From a virus, in the IMG/VR virus record IMGVR_UViG_3300042448_001394, positions 1 through 41,232 of that record: a stretch of 41,232 nucleotides of DNA. The stretch is one strand, 5' to 3'. The position numbers were made by a program, and so were the translations under genes. This document shows positions 1-7,111 of this stretch, piece by piece; the stretch's first letter is position 1, and each line of letters begins with the position of its first letter. The notes beneath the pieces are model-generated. The model was not told the DNA's origin, made no database searches, and saw nothing but the letters and a program-made list of their open reading frames with translations.

Positions 1-195
1 ACTATAACCACCTGTAAAACTAGGTCTTCCGTGTTTACCCATACAAACTTCAACAAACTTATCAATTAAATCATCAAGTGAACTATATGTTTTACCATAC
101 GCCTTATGTCTTGATAGTGATTTTGTTTGCCAGTGTAACACTCTGAACTGAGTTTGGGTTTCTAATAAAAATTTAACAACTTCCGAATTTTTCAT
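1..195 (-). CDS. Dps/ferritin-like phage protein (partial)
   Basis: This gene runs off the left edge of the window, so only about the first 65 residues are seen. They begin MKNSEVVKFLLETQTQF and continue with the signature LHWQTKSLSRHKAYGKTY, then a Ser-Leu-Asp-Asp-Leu-Ile helix. A helix with LHWQTKS, an RHKA segment and an acidic helix is typical of a phage family I recall as DUF5856, whose fold resembles Dps/ferritin. Its function is not established. The start is the ATG at 195. A TATTTAT motif lies 14 nt upstream, as for other putative late genes here. Family assignment is from memory of the motif and is moderately sure. Confidence 0.6.
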   Translation of the reverse strand, partial: MKNSEVVKFLLETQTQFRVLHWQTKSLSRHKAYGKTYSSLDDLIDKFVEVCMGKHGRPSFTGGYS

Positions 196-209
196 AACAA
201 TATTTTATA

Positions 210-216
210 ATAAATA
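210..216 (-). promoter_or_regulatory. TATTTAT late-promoter-like motif
   Basis: TATTTAT is read on the minus strand, 14 nt before the ATG of the Dps-like gene. The context TTGATATATTTAT is shared almost exactly with the motif upstream of the leucine-rich-repeat gene that starts at 13686. Confidence 0.4.
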
Positions 217-229
217 TATCAATAAATGA

Positions 230-256
230 AAAATGGAGGTCATTGACCCCCATTTT
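230..256 (-). terminator. Intrinsic terminator of the DNA methyltransferase gene
   Basis: On the minus strand this is a 12-bp stem (one G-U pair) with a 3-nt loop, followed by a run of T. The stop codon of the methyltransferase gene (242-240) lies at the loop, so termination directly abuts the reading frame. Confidence 0.6.
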
Positions 257-1097
257 CAAATTCTAATTTTTGTTGACTCTTTTGGTCTACAAAACTTTGT
301 ATTCGTTGTTTTGCAATTTCACAATATTTTTCACTCAATTCAATACCAACCCATCGTCTATCATGAACAACTGCGGCTACACAACTGGTTCCTGAACCAT
401 TGAACGGGTCTAACACTACATCGTTTCTATATGATAATATCTTAATTGCCTTTTCAGGAATATCCATAGAGAACGTTGCCTTTGTTAATGAACGAGTATC
501 GGCAAAGTATTTCCATTGTCCAAATACCAATTCCATAAACTCTTTTTTATCTTGTTCGGAATAAGCAACTTTGTTCTTTCCTTCTTCAGTTAGATAAGGT
601 TCACCCTTCCATTGTGGTTCACCTTTAACCTTCTTGATATGAACTTTTTTATAAGCCAAGATGACACATTCTTTTGGGTTGTAGATATAAGGTGCGGATG
701 GACTCATCCAAGAACCCCAAGCAGTTGTTTTACTTCTATGTGGTGAGTCTTCTTCAAGGTCCACAATACCGTAGAACTTAAACCCAACTTTCTTCATTAC
801 CTGATATAATTCTGAAGCGAAGAATACTCTACCACCACGAGCTTGTACATTAACTTCATATGGTATGTTAATAGCCATTCTTCCATCGTCTTTAAGTAAA
901 CGATACGCTTCCGTTAACCATTTTTCAGACCACACCCAATATTCATCCATAACAATCTCATCGTTATGTGTGTCGTATTGGATACCTACATTATAAGGTG
1001 GTGATGTTACAATCAAGTCAACCCAACCTTCAGGCATCTCACTCATCACCTCAATGGTATCACCATTCAGGACTCTGTTAATATAATTCTCAATCAT
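240..1097 (-). CDS. DNA methyltransferase, beta class (m4C or m6A)
   Basis: A 285-residue S-adenosylmethionine-dependent DNA methyltransferase. The catalytic motif IV, TSPPYN, is at residues 31-36. The AdoMet-binding motif I, DPFNGSGT, is at 230-237, followed by WVGIEL. Motif IV preceding motif I defines the beta group. SPPY is commonest in N4-cytosine enzymes but also occurs in some N6-adenine ones, so the modified base is not decided. No restriction partner is next to it; a stand-alone phage enzyme usually protects phage DNA from host restriction or marks it. DUF3310 lies immediately upstream, overlapping by about 8 bases. Start is the ATG at 1097. Confidence 0.9.
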   Translation of the reverse strand: MIENYINRVLNGDTIEVMSEMPEGWVDLIVTSPPYNVGIQYDTHNDEIVMDEYWVWSEKWLTEAYRLLKDDGRMAINIPYEVNVQARGGRVFFASELYQVMKKVGFKFYGIVDLEEDSPHRSKTTAWGSWMSPSAPYIYNPKECVILAYKKVHIKKVKGEPQWKGEPYLTEEGKNKVAYSEQDKKEFMELVFGQWKYFADTRSLTKATFSMDIPEKAIKILSYRNDVVLDPFNGSGTSCVAAVVHDRRWVGIELSEKYCEIAKQRIQSFVDQKSQQKLEFENGGQ

Positions 1098-1332
1098 TCT
1101 GTAATTTTTCTATCTTTTTTTCAATATACCATATCGCTTTCTTCAAGTCCTGAACTACGTTGTCTTTCTTACCAGCTCGTGATAGGTATTTGACCGCATT
1201 ACCCAAATAAAAATCTTTATCTAAACCCCAAGCATCAATGACCTTGATTGCTTCATATGGATTATCCTCACCACCATAGTGTGATGGATGATTAACCATT
1301 TCTTTTTGTTCTGACATAATATTCTTTTCCAT
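1090..1332 (-). CDS. DUF3310 family phage protein
   Basis: A small protein with the DUF3310 signature: NHPSHYGGE near the N-terminus, then AIKVIDAWGLDKDF, then NAVKYLSRAGKKD and a C-terminal helix with DLKKAIWYIEKKI. The family is widespread in phages and sometimes fused to nucleotide-metabolism enzymes; its biochemical role is not settled. I chose the ATG at 1332 (MEKNIM); the ATG at 1317 (MSEQKE) is equally possible. The longer frame from 1359 would run deep into the upstream gene. The 3' end overlaps the methyltransferase start, indicating one operon. Confidence 0.85.
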   Translation of the reverse strand: MEKNIMSEQKEMVNHPSHYGGEDNPYEAIKVIDAWGLDKDFYLGNAVKYLSRAGKKDNVVQDLKKAIWYIEKKIEKLQND

Positions 1333-1492
1333 ATTTACTTTCTTCAAGTATACCCTCACTTACAAGTTTTTCAATTCGTTTTCTTGTTTCATCGATTCCA
1401 ACTCGTAGGATATAATCACAAATGTAATTGATATGAACTGGTTTTTCAAGTTTTCTTAACAGAACTTCATTCAGGTCTATATTGTTTCTCAT
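1292..1492 (-). CDS. Small winged-helix-like protein
   Basis: About 66 residues from the ATG at 1492 (MRNNIDLNEV). The segment from VHINYICDYIL through ETRKRIEKLVSEGILEE to a short hairpin (YGKEYYVRT) has the helix-helix-wing order of a small winged-helix DNA-binding domain. No family was recognised. It overlaps the preceding small gene by 26 nt and the following DUF3310 gene by about 41 nt, consistent with compact phage coding. A regulator role is a guess from shape only. Confidence 0.6.
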   Translation of the reverse strand: MRNNIDLNEVLLRKLEKPVHINYICDYILRVGIDETRKRIEKLVSEGILEESKYGKEYYVRTKRNG

Positions 1493-1628
1493 ACTCTTTA
1501 AATTTTTTAGCAACGTCGTTATTTGTGAAAATGATGGAATCAGCTTTGAGATAGTGATTAATAATAGTTAAATCTTTTTCTAAATTTTTAATTTGTTCTT
1601 CCCCTATTATTTTTTTGTTGAATCCCAT
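1467..1628 (-). CDS. Small hypothetical protein (53 aa)
   Basis: A 53-residue frame starting with ATG at 1628 (MGFNKKIIGEEQ) and ending in KQYRPE. It is lysine- and glutamate-rich with a central helix, and no family was recognised. Support for coding comes from context: it fills the gap between two genes, has a good host-type promoter box just upstream (1633-1640), and its 3' end overlaps the next start in a way typical of this genome. Confidence 0.6.
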   Translation of the reverse strand: MGFNKKIIGEEQIKNLEKDLTIINHYLKADSIIFTNNDVAKKFKEYEKQYRPE

Positions 1629-1632
1629 ATTA

Positions 1633-1640
1633 CAAAAGTA
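1633..1640 (-). promoter_or_regulatory. Bacteroidota-type promoter, -7 box
   Basis: On the minus strand the -7 box reads TACTTTTG (consensus TAnnTTTG), with a TTG about 20 bp upstream as the -33 element. It lies 5 nt before the ATG at 1628 and would drive the small gene, the winged-helix-like gene, DUF3310 and the methyltransferase. Confidence 0.6.
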
Positions 1641-2402
1641 TTAATTTTTCTTTAGATTTACAATTGTTTTTTTCTGAACTATGTAACTTAATACCTTTCT
1701 TTTAAAGATTGGTAGGAGTGTATTTTCAAATGGTAGGTCGTTGGAAGACATTAATTCAAAAATAGGTAAACTTATATCTTGAGTTAATTCATTTAATATT
1801 GTTCTGATTACCTTTTTACTTTCCCCATCAAATATTAACTGAACCGCAAATTTACTGTCGTGTTTAACCGTATCAATACCACCAGTTGTATACTTCCAAA
1901 TCCTTTTGTTGTTCCCATTAAGTGTAAAAAAGTAACCTCTTTCTAAATCCTGTTTCTTGTTTTCGTTGGTATGTTTGATTGAAACTGAATCGTATGTTAA
2001 TGTCCAAAGAGCTTTGATGACATTAAAGTATTCAAAAAACTTTGGTCCGGCATATTTTAGAACCTTATTTAGTTCCTCCAACTCATCATCACCTAACTTT
2101 GGGATTGGTGTAAATTTAAGTTCATTGATTAGTATTTCATCATCAATGACTTCAAATTTTTTGTTAACTATGATGTATTTGAATTCCGAAGACATCACTT
2201 GTAGATTAGCCAAGTGTAATGACATTTCACTAAATAAGGGGTATAACTCAAACTTCTCAATCTTATCGTCACAGAACTTTAAAAAGTCCATCAACATATA
2301 ATATTTGTGTTCGTAGTCAATTGGTTCTGTTAATAACCAGTCTGTCGTTAATCTGAAATGATTATTTTTTTTTGTTCTTCTTTTTCTTGGTTTGGTTTCC
2401 AT
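1641..2402 (-). CDS. Hypothetical protein (253 aa)
   Basis: A 253-residue protein with a very basic N-terminus (METKPRKRRTKKNN) followed by a mixed alpha/beta body and a basic C-terminus. No signal peptide, membrane segment or catalytic motif was recognised. The basic head might contact nucleic acid, but this is only inference. It follows the 433-residue acidic gene by one base, so the two are probably cotranscribed. Confidence 0.75.
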   Translation of the reverse strand: METKPRKRRTKKNNHFRLTTDWLLTEPIDYEHKYYMLMDFLKFCDDKIEKFELYPLFSEMSLHLANLQVMSSEFKYIIVNKKFEVIDDEILINELKFTPIPKLGDDELEELNKVLKYAGPKFFEYFNVIKALWTLTYDSVSIKHTNENKKQDLERGYFFTLNGNNKRIWKYTTGGIDTVKHDSKFAVQLIFDGESKKVIRTILNELTQDISLPIFELMSSNDLPFENTLLPIFKRKVLSYIVQKKTIVNLKKN

Positions 2403-2403
2403 T

Positions 2404-3705
2404 TTACCCTTCTATTTGTAAAATGTAATATGTTTCATCATTAAATTCAATAGTATCGTATTCACCATCGTAAGTGTTCAATGTGTGACCGATACCATCA
2501 GAACGAAGTAATCCTTCTTTGAATCCTTGTGTGTCTATATAATTCTCAATTTCCAAACCATAATTTTGAATTGTGGTCATAGGGTCATCAACCAAATCAT
2601 TAACTAAATCTTCAACCTTATCCTCAATTAAATCTTCAGGAATAGTTTTATCACTATCTTTTAATTCATCCAACTCTTCATTTAATTCGTCATATTGTTC
2701 TTGTGATAAGTTCTCAGAATCTTCCAACATTTTATTAATCTCATCAATTCTTTCTTGAACTGCTGGGTCTGAATATTCAAAATCTTCCTCATTAAAAAAA
2801 TCTTCAAGGTTTTCTCTAACATTACTTTCTTCATCTTCTCTGAAAGTTTCCTTAAGTTCTTCAACATCAATATAATCTTCAACAAAACTTTGATTAAAAC
2901 CTTTTATTCCAATATCATCGATTAATTCATCAATTTTTTCATACGCTGACATGTGGGTGTCGTAATTATCACCAACCGCCCATCTTTCTTTTGATTCTTC
3001 TAAGTCGCCAGTTAACACATAGAAAACTCTCATATTATAATATTTGTAGGCGTAAACCAAGTTATATACGTCAATTCTTAGTTCAAGGTATTCAATTTCT
3101 TCTTCAACCGCCTCTAAATCCATCAGATTTTCATTATCTTCCGTTTTTCTTTCAATTTCTTCCATTCTTTCTTTTTCAGCGTAAAGTTGTTGTAACCTAG
3201 CATCATGATTAGGTTCTTTAGCTTCATAAAGACCAGAAGATGAAGTCAGAAACTCAAATAAAACATTTGCGGTAATCGCAATATCACTTGTTGCAGTTTC
3301 TAAATTCCATTCGTCCTCTTGTCGTAAATCGTTTTGTTTGGCTAATTCAATCTGTCTTTGTTTTTTGATTTGAATTTTTTGATACGGTGTCCCATATGTT
3401 GAAATATTATTGTATATAAGACCCTCAATAGAATTAACTAGTGTATATGATAAATCTAAACCACCATTAACTGTGATATTTGTAATGTTATTAGCATCCG
3501 TATTTCTCAGACTTAAATCACCATCAATAACAATTCGTTTACCTCTGAATTGTTTCATATTTTGAACCAATTTACCGTTATAATTAGTAAACTTTAAAAA
3601 ATTAATATATTGCTCAGGTGTTATAACAACACTCTCTTGTCCTTCTTCCTCAACCAACATCTGAACAACCCTTTGTATTTGTGATATATCTATATTAACT
3701 CTCAT
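2404..3705 (-). CDS. Acidic hypothetical protein with possible N-terminal leader
   Basis: A 433-residue protein. The N-terminus MRVNIDISQIQRVVQMLVEE resembles the short helix plus [LI]xE tripeptide seen in five other proteins here. Residues ~50-105 hold a repeated beta pattern (GKRIVIDGDLSLRNT, then ITVNGGLDLSYT) like a bactofilin or solenoid repeat. The rest is very acidic and helical. Function is unknown. A TATTTAT motif lies 16 nt upstream of the ATG. The divergent gene block begins about 90 bp away. A virion-associated role is inferred from the leader and promoter class. Confidence 0.75.
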   Translation of the reverse strand: MRVNIDISQIQRVVQMLVEEEGQESVVITPEQYINFLKFTNYNGKLVQNMKQFRGKRIVIDGDLSLRNTDANNITNITVNGGLDLSYTLVNSIEGLIYNNISTYGTPYQKIQIKKQRQIELAKQNDLRQEDEWNLETATSDIAITANVLFEFLTSSSGLYEAKEPNHDARLQQLYAEKERMEEIERKTEDNENLMDLEAVEEEIEYLELRIDVYNLVYAYKYYNMRVFYVLTGDLEESKERWAVGDNYDTHMSAYEKIDELIDDIGIKGFNQSFVEDYIDVEELKETFREDEESNVRENLEDFFNEEDFEYSDPAVQERIDEINKMLEDSENLSQEQYDELNEELDELKDSDKTIPEDLIEDKVEDLVNDLVDDPMTTIQNYGLEIENYIDTQGFKEGLLRSDGIGHTLNTYDGEYDTIEFNDETYYILQIEG

Positions 3706-3721
3706 GATAAAAATTATATTA

Positions 3722-3728
3722 ATAAATA
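3722..3728 (-). promoter_or_regulatory. TATTTAT late-promoter-like motif
   Basis: TATTTAT on the minus strand, 16 nt before the ATG of the 433-residue acidic protein. Confidence 0.4.
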
Positions 3729-3771
3729 TTAAAATAACTATATTATTTACTATTAAATCACATGTGGTAAA

Positions 3772-3778
3772 TATTTAT
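3772..3778 (+). promoter_or_regulatory. TATTTAT late-promoter-like motif
   Basis: TATTTAT on the plus strand, 17 nt before the ATG of the first Gly/Cys microprotein. Together with the minus-strand copy at 3722-3728 it forms a divergent pair. Confidence 0.4.
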
Positions 3779-3795
3779 AATAAAATACCAACAAT

Positions 3796-3921
3796 ATGGG
3801 ATGTGGATGTAAAAAACAAAACGCTTCACCTGAACAGGTGAAAAAGTTAAGAACTGAGAGTATTAAAAACGCAGTTCAAAGTACTATTGATAAGTACTAC
3901 AATAAAAACAAGAAAAAGTAA
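3796..3921 (+). CDS. Gly/Cys-headed microprotein (41 aa)
   Basis: A 41-residue frame beginning MGCGCKKQNASPEQVKKL and ending in a lysine-rich tail. The GCGC head could bind a metal or form disulfides. Residues 10-33 form a helix. No family with a known function was recognised, although short MGCGC proteins are familiar from aquatic phages. Support comes from the ATG, the TATTTAT motif upstream and a second GCGC peptide just downstream. Confidence 0.65.
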   Translation: MGCGCKKQNASPEQVKKLRTESIKNAVQSTIDKYYNKNKKK

Positions 3922-3945
3922 TAAACCTCTAATAAATTAAAAACA

Positions 3946-3987
3946 ATGAAAAACAACAACGGTGGTGGTTGCGGATGTGGAAAATAA
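3946..3987 (+). CDS. Possible 13-residue Gly/Cys peptide
   Basis: A 13-codon frame, MKNNNGGGCGCGK, located 24 nt after the microprotein gene and 24 nt before a strong terminator. It repeats the GCGC motif of its neighbour, which is the main reason to list it. It is too short for coding statistics and could be chance or a degraded duplicate. Confidence 0.3.
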   Translation: MKNNNGGGCGCGK

Positions 3988-4011
3988 TTTTTCCCGCAAC
4001 ATAAGAAAACT

Positions 4012-4037
4012 AAAAGGGGAATTTTTCCCCTTTTTTT
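4012..4037 (+). terminator. Intrinsic terminator
   Basis: A perfect 10-bp stem, AAAAGGGGAA with TTCCCCTTTT, a 3-nt loop and a T tract. It ends the microprotein transcript. The T tract runs straight into the TATTTAT motif of the next gene. Confidence 0.85.
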
Positions 4038-4038
4038 A

Positions 4039-4045
4039 TATTTAT
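4039..4045 (+). promoter_or_regulatory. TATTTAT late-promoter-like motif (near-leaderless)
   Basis: TATTTATAATT directly precedes the ATG at 4050, leaving only 4 nt between motif and start. The same TATTTATAATTATG arrangement occurs before the gene that starts at 15314. Confidence 0.4.
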
Positions 4046-4049
4046 AATT

Positions 4050-5162
4050 ATGGAATTTAAAATTTTCAAAAAATTAAACGAAGAAGAGGAAAAACCCGTA
4101 CTAACAGGTTTCCAAAATAAGTTAATAAAACTTATTACTTTATTCCAAAACGGAGATGTTACTGAAGAGGATATTGAAAACGCTATGGGTAGTTTTGATA
4201 AATTTTTTGAGTTAATAATTAAATATAATTTAACACATTACATTGACCCTTTTAATGATGACTGGTCGGATTATCAAAATAAAATAATTTATCAATTAAT
4301 ACAAAAAGACCCAAATTACATCTATAAGATGATGGAAATGGAATTTTCAGATATAACTGAAATTGATGGGAAATATTATGTTGATTTAGAAGATTCTGGT
4401 GAACTGGCACAATTCTTTAGTAGTGGTAGAAACGATATTAGTGAAGATAGAATTGCCGAAATATTAAATGGGGATTATGATGGTTATTTTTATGATGACG
4501 TAACAGGTGATGAATTCAAAGATGTTTATGAAGAACTAGAACCAAAATATCAAGAAGAAATTAGAGGATACATCAAAGAAGATTTACTTAAAATTGGTAA
4601 TTTATCAATTGATTATATAACTCCTGAATTAATAGAAGATTTAGCAAAAAAACAAGGTGATGAATCAAATTTAAAATTAAATGAAGAGATAATCACTAAA
4701 CTTTTACAAGATAATGATTGCGTTGAATACTTTATAATGAACTTAGGATTAGATATAAGAAGTGAATTATATTCATTATACTCAAATTGTTATGGGTCGG
4801 TTTACGCTAACGAATTGTATGACTCACTTATAGGACAATTAGTCGGTGAGGTTATTGATAGTAAAAAATCAGAAGAGTATAAATACAAAAAACACGACTA
4901 CAATAAAAGTACATCAACAGAAAGATGGGGTGTAAGATATGAAGTCACAAAAACTGCTCATTATAATATTAAACTTTGGTTTGAAAGTAACGTAAATAAC
5001 CCATATGAAAATTTAAATTATTACGGAGGTTATATCAACCTACTTAAAAGTTTATTTGAAAGTGGTGATTTAAATTGGTTGAGTTCTGGAAGAGTTCCTG
5101 ACTACCCCGATTTAGGTGACGTTAAAAAATGTCTTAATATTGAGTTTAATAGTTATTTCTAA
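4050..5162 (+). CDS. Acidic hypothetical protein with possible N-terminal leader
   Basis: A 370-residue, strongly acidic, tyrosine-rich protein without recognised domains. The N-terminus MEFKIFKKLNEEEEK is a short basic helix followed by LNE and an acidic stretch, like the [LI]xE leaders of other proteins in the window. Its composition resembles the 433-residue acidic protein across the divergent promoter region, so the two may be distant relatives or act together. If the motif at 4039 is the -10 element, its transcript would be almost leaderless. Confidence 0.75.
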   Translation: MEFKIFKKLNEEEEKPVLTGFQNKLIKLITLFQNGDVTEEDIENAMGSFDKFFELIIKYNLTHYIDPFNDDWSDYQNKIIYQLIQKDPNYIYKMMEMEFSDITEIDGKYYVDLEDSGELAQFFSSGRNDISEDRIAEILNGDYDGYFYDDVTGDEFKDVYEELEPKYQEEIRGYIKEDLLKIGNLSIDYITPELIEDLAKKQGDESNLKLNEEIITKLLQDNDCVEYFIMNLGLDIRSELYSLYSNCYGSVYANELYDSLIGQLVGEVIDSKKSEEYKYKKHDYNKSTSTERWGVRYEVTKTAHYNIKLWFESNVNNPYENLNYYGGYINLLKSLFESGDLNWLSSGRVPDYPDLGDVKKCLNIEFNSYF

Positions 5163-5164
5163 TA

Positions 5165-5187
5165 ACAAATTTATTCAAGATTTGTTA
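5165..5187 (+). terminator. Weak terminator-like hairpin
   Basis: A 7-bp AT-rich stem (AACAAAT with ATTTGTT, 9-nt loop) starts 3 nt after the stop codon of the 370-residue gene. There is no clear T tract, so termination is uncertain. Confidence 0.3.
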
Positions 5188-5232
5188 ATAATTCCTTAAC
5201 ACACTTTCAACATTTCATACCTATATATTGGT

Positions 5233-5328
5233 ATGATTAGTTTAATTTTTATTCCAATATTTTTATTTTTTAACGTTTCTTTAGTCATCCGAGACAGAAA
5301 AGAATATTTTAAATACAATAGAAAATAA
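5233..5328 (+). CDS. Small membrane peptide (31 aa)
   Basis: A 31-residue frame: residues 1-19 form one hydrophobic helix (MISLIFIPIFLFFNVSLVI), followed by a charged tail RDRKEYFKYNRK. The shape fits a single-pass inner-membrane peptide. No family was recognised. The ATG sits in the 3' arm of a 6-bp hairpin (5216-5221 with 5230-5235). It occupies an otherwise empty gap between plus-strand genes. Confidence 0.45.
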   Translation: MISLIFIPIFLFFNVSLVIRDRKEYFKYNRK

Positions 5329-5369
5329 TTTAGACTTTAACCTTTAAAATTTTAGTTTTAAAATTGGAT

Positions 5370-5996
5370 ATGGAAAAAGAGAGTTGTATTTTAAATCAGG
5401 AATTTGTTAATAAGTTCGCAGATTTCTTATGTCAAGAAATAAGTGATAATAACACTTATAAAACAAAACTATCAGTTGTTGATTGTAATAGTTTATTTAT
5501 TATCAAAGGTTATACAAAGAATCCAAAAATATATGGATGTTACAATCTGACAGATAAGTTCATAGAACAAGAACAAAATAACTATTCTGATTTAACAGCT
5601 CTTAATCTTAAAACATTGGACATCATAGATTATGATACCAAAGACACAAACTTTGAGGATACAAAATTCGTATTTGAATATCCTGAAACTTTCACAACAA
5701 ACAATCTATCATCAATAACCATACAATCAACATTCCCTCACGGTTATTCTAAAAACTATTTAGGTAATCTTTATTCTTACCTTTATAAAATCTCGGAGAA
5801 ATCACAACCGTACTTTAAGTTCAGAAACATTAAATTGGAATTTGAAAGTAATGAAGGTAACCTGAAATTCACAAAGGTAAAATCAGATAGTTACTATAGT
5901 TCAGAACTTATCCTATCGATATTAAACGACAACTTTGAAGGTAAGGTATCAGATGACTACCAACTACCTTCTAAATTGTTCCTGAACGTTATTTAA
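5370..5996 (+). CDS. Hypothetical protein (208 aa)
   Basis: A 208-residue protein from the ATG at 5370 (MEKESCILNQEF); an in-frame TTG at 5364 is less likely. The sequence is polar and mixed alpha/beta, with no recognised motif, signal peptide or membrane segment. Its stop codon interlocks with that of the convergent minus-strand gene: the two TAA codons share bases within TTTAAA at 5993-5996. Confidence 0.7.
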   Translation: MEKESCILNQEFVNKFADFLCQEISDNNTYKTKLSVVDCNSLFIIKGYTKNPKIYGCYNLTDKFIEQEQNNYSDLTALNLKTLDIIDYDTKDTNFEDTKFVFEYPETFTTNNLSSITIQSTFPHGYSKNYLGNLYSYLYKISEKSQPYFKFRNIKLEFESNEGNLKFTKVKSDSYYSSELILSILNDNFEGKVSDDYQLPSKLFLNVI

Positions 5997-6520
5997 ACAC
6001 GTTTAGAATAACCAACGATTTGGTAGAAGTCCCTCTCACCATCAATATATTGCTTAACCATCACCAATAGGTTTCTAAACATGAACGCCCCTGGTGTTTG
6101 TTTTTCACACTTGGAAAACAACTCAATAAACGAAATTAAAACTTCAATAGAATAATAACCACATCCTTGTAACTCAAGATACTTTGGTGTAAGTTTATTA
6201 ACATACTGTAACTTGTAGGTATCTCTTGATGTTACACAATTAAATGGTTCGGTTTCATCATATATTTTTATCAGGTCATCAATAAACCCTTTAATAACAT
6301 TCGGAGCACATTGTTTCTTAGCAATCAAATCAACAATCCAATGTGTATGTGATGGTGTCCGTAATCTCTTACCTTCTTCCTTATGTTTTACGATAAAATC
6401 TAAATCAGGACGAGCCCCTCTTCCACCTTGGTAGATAGCAATCTTCGATGTTGGGTCAACTTGCCAAAATGTCAAAGGGGTATGAACTACCCCTTTCTTT
6501 TTAAATGTTAGTTCCTTCAT
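5993..6520 (-). CDS. Hypothetical protein (175 aa)
   Basis: A 175-residue protein. Visible features are a basic segment, GGRGARPDLDF, then RTPSHTHWIVDLI and a cysteine-containing C-terminal half. No family was recognised. It has a host-type promoter box directly upstream of the ATG at 6520, overlapping the end of the glutaredoxin gene, so it can be expressed separately from the redox operon. Confidence 0.7.
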   Translation of the reverse strand: MKELTFKKKGVVHTPLTFWQVDPTSKIAIYQGGRGARPDLDFIVKHKEEGKRLRTPSHTHWIVDLIAKKQCAPNVIKGFIDDLIKIYDETEPFNCVTSRDTYKLQYVNKLTPKYLELQGCGYYSIEVLISFIELFSKCEKQTPGAFMFRNLLVMVKQYIDGERDFYQIVGYSKRV

Positions 6521-6524
6521 GGAA

Positions 6525-6532
6525 CAAAACTA
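6525..6532 (-). promoter_or_regulatory. Bacteroidota-type promoter, -7 box
   Basis: On the minus strand, TAGTTTTG matches TAnnTTTG, with a TTG about 20 bp upstream. It lies 4 nt before the ATG at 6520 and partly inside the last codons of the glutaredoxin gene. Confidence 0.55.
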
Positions 6533-6802
6533 CAAAATATTTTTGATAATTCCAACAGCTTCGTTTATATCTTGGAAATCTCTGTCGGGAGCAAATAACT
6601 TAGCATCTTCTGTCACAGTATCCACAATCATAAATGCCGGAACAAAATCGTTACCAGTAACTTCAACAAAAAGGTTATACTCCTCTTCGTATTTTTCAAT
6701 GTCTCGCTCCTTAAACTTAATCTTATTTTCTTTAAGTTGTTTTTTGAACTCCACACACCAATGACATCCTTTCATTGTATACGCAACCAATAAATTAGCC
6801 AT
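6530..6802 (-). CDS. Glutaredoxin-like protein
   Basis: A 90-residue thioredoxin-fold protein with a CHWC redox motif at residues 13-16 (MKGCHWC) and the cis-proline segment FVPAFMIV. Size and motif fit a glutaredoxin or a small NrdH-like electron donor, which in T4-like phages supports ribonucleotide reductase; no reductase gene is in this window. It follows the thioredoxin gene with a TAATG overlap at 6802, so translation of the two is probably coupled. Confidence 0.85.
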   Translation of the reverse strand: MANLLVAYTMKGCHWCVEFKKQLKENKIKFKERDIEKYEEEYNLFVEVTGNDFVPAFMIVDTVTEDAKLFAPDRDFQDINEAVGIIKNIL

Positions 6803-7107
6803 TAGTTTTCAATATATTCAAGGATTAATGAAGATACGGTCTGAGCTGGTTTTAATCCGACCATAGTATGAGTATCAACACCTTCTTTATAAAACTTTAA
6901 AACTGGAACATTTCTAACACCTAATTTCTTTGAGAAATCAATATCACTTTCAACATCAAACTCATAGATTGGTATATCAGTTCTGATTTTATTTAATTCT
7001 TCTGTTAGTTGACGGCACGGTAAACACCAGACCGCAAACATTTTTAATAAAAACGTTTCATTTTTATCTAATTTTTCTTTAATTTGTATTGAATTTATTT
7101 TTTCCAT
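6802..7107 (-). CDS. Thioredoxin
   Basis: A 101-residue thioredoxin from the ATG at 7107 (MEKINSIQIK). The active site WCLPC has cysteines at 28 and 31, followed by a conserved basic/helical segment. The cis-proline site is NVPVLKFYKEG. A longer frame to 7149 overlaps the end of the GIY-YIG gene and adds no fold elements, so I prefer the shorter start. It is cotranslated with the glutaredoxin and probably supplies reducing power to phage enzymes. Confidence 0.88.
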   Translation of the reverse strand: MEKINSIQIKEKLDKNETFLLKMFAVWCLPCRQLTEELNKIRTDIPIYEFDVESDIDFSKKLGVRNVPVLKFYKEGVDTHTMVGLKPAQTVSSLILEYIEN

Positions 7108-7111
7108 ATTA

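Noticed and set aside
1957-2301. A 114-codon plus-strand frame opposite the 253-residue hypothetical gene.
   Set aside because: It is rich in Ser and Leu as expected of an antisense frame of Glu/Lys-rich coding sequence, has no family signature, and lies wholly within a real gene.
5993-6520. Assigning the 175-residue protein to a nuclease family because of its GRGARPDLDF segment.
   Set aside because: No complete catalytic motif could be traced and the resemblance is only to a short stretch.
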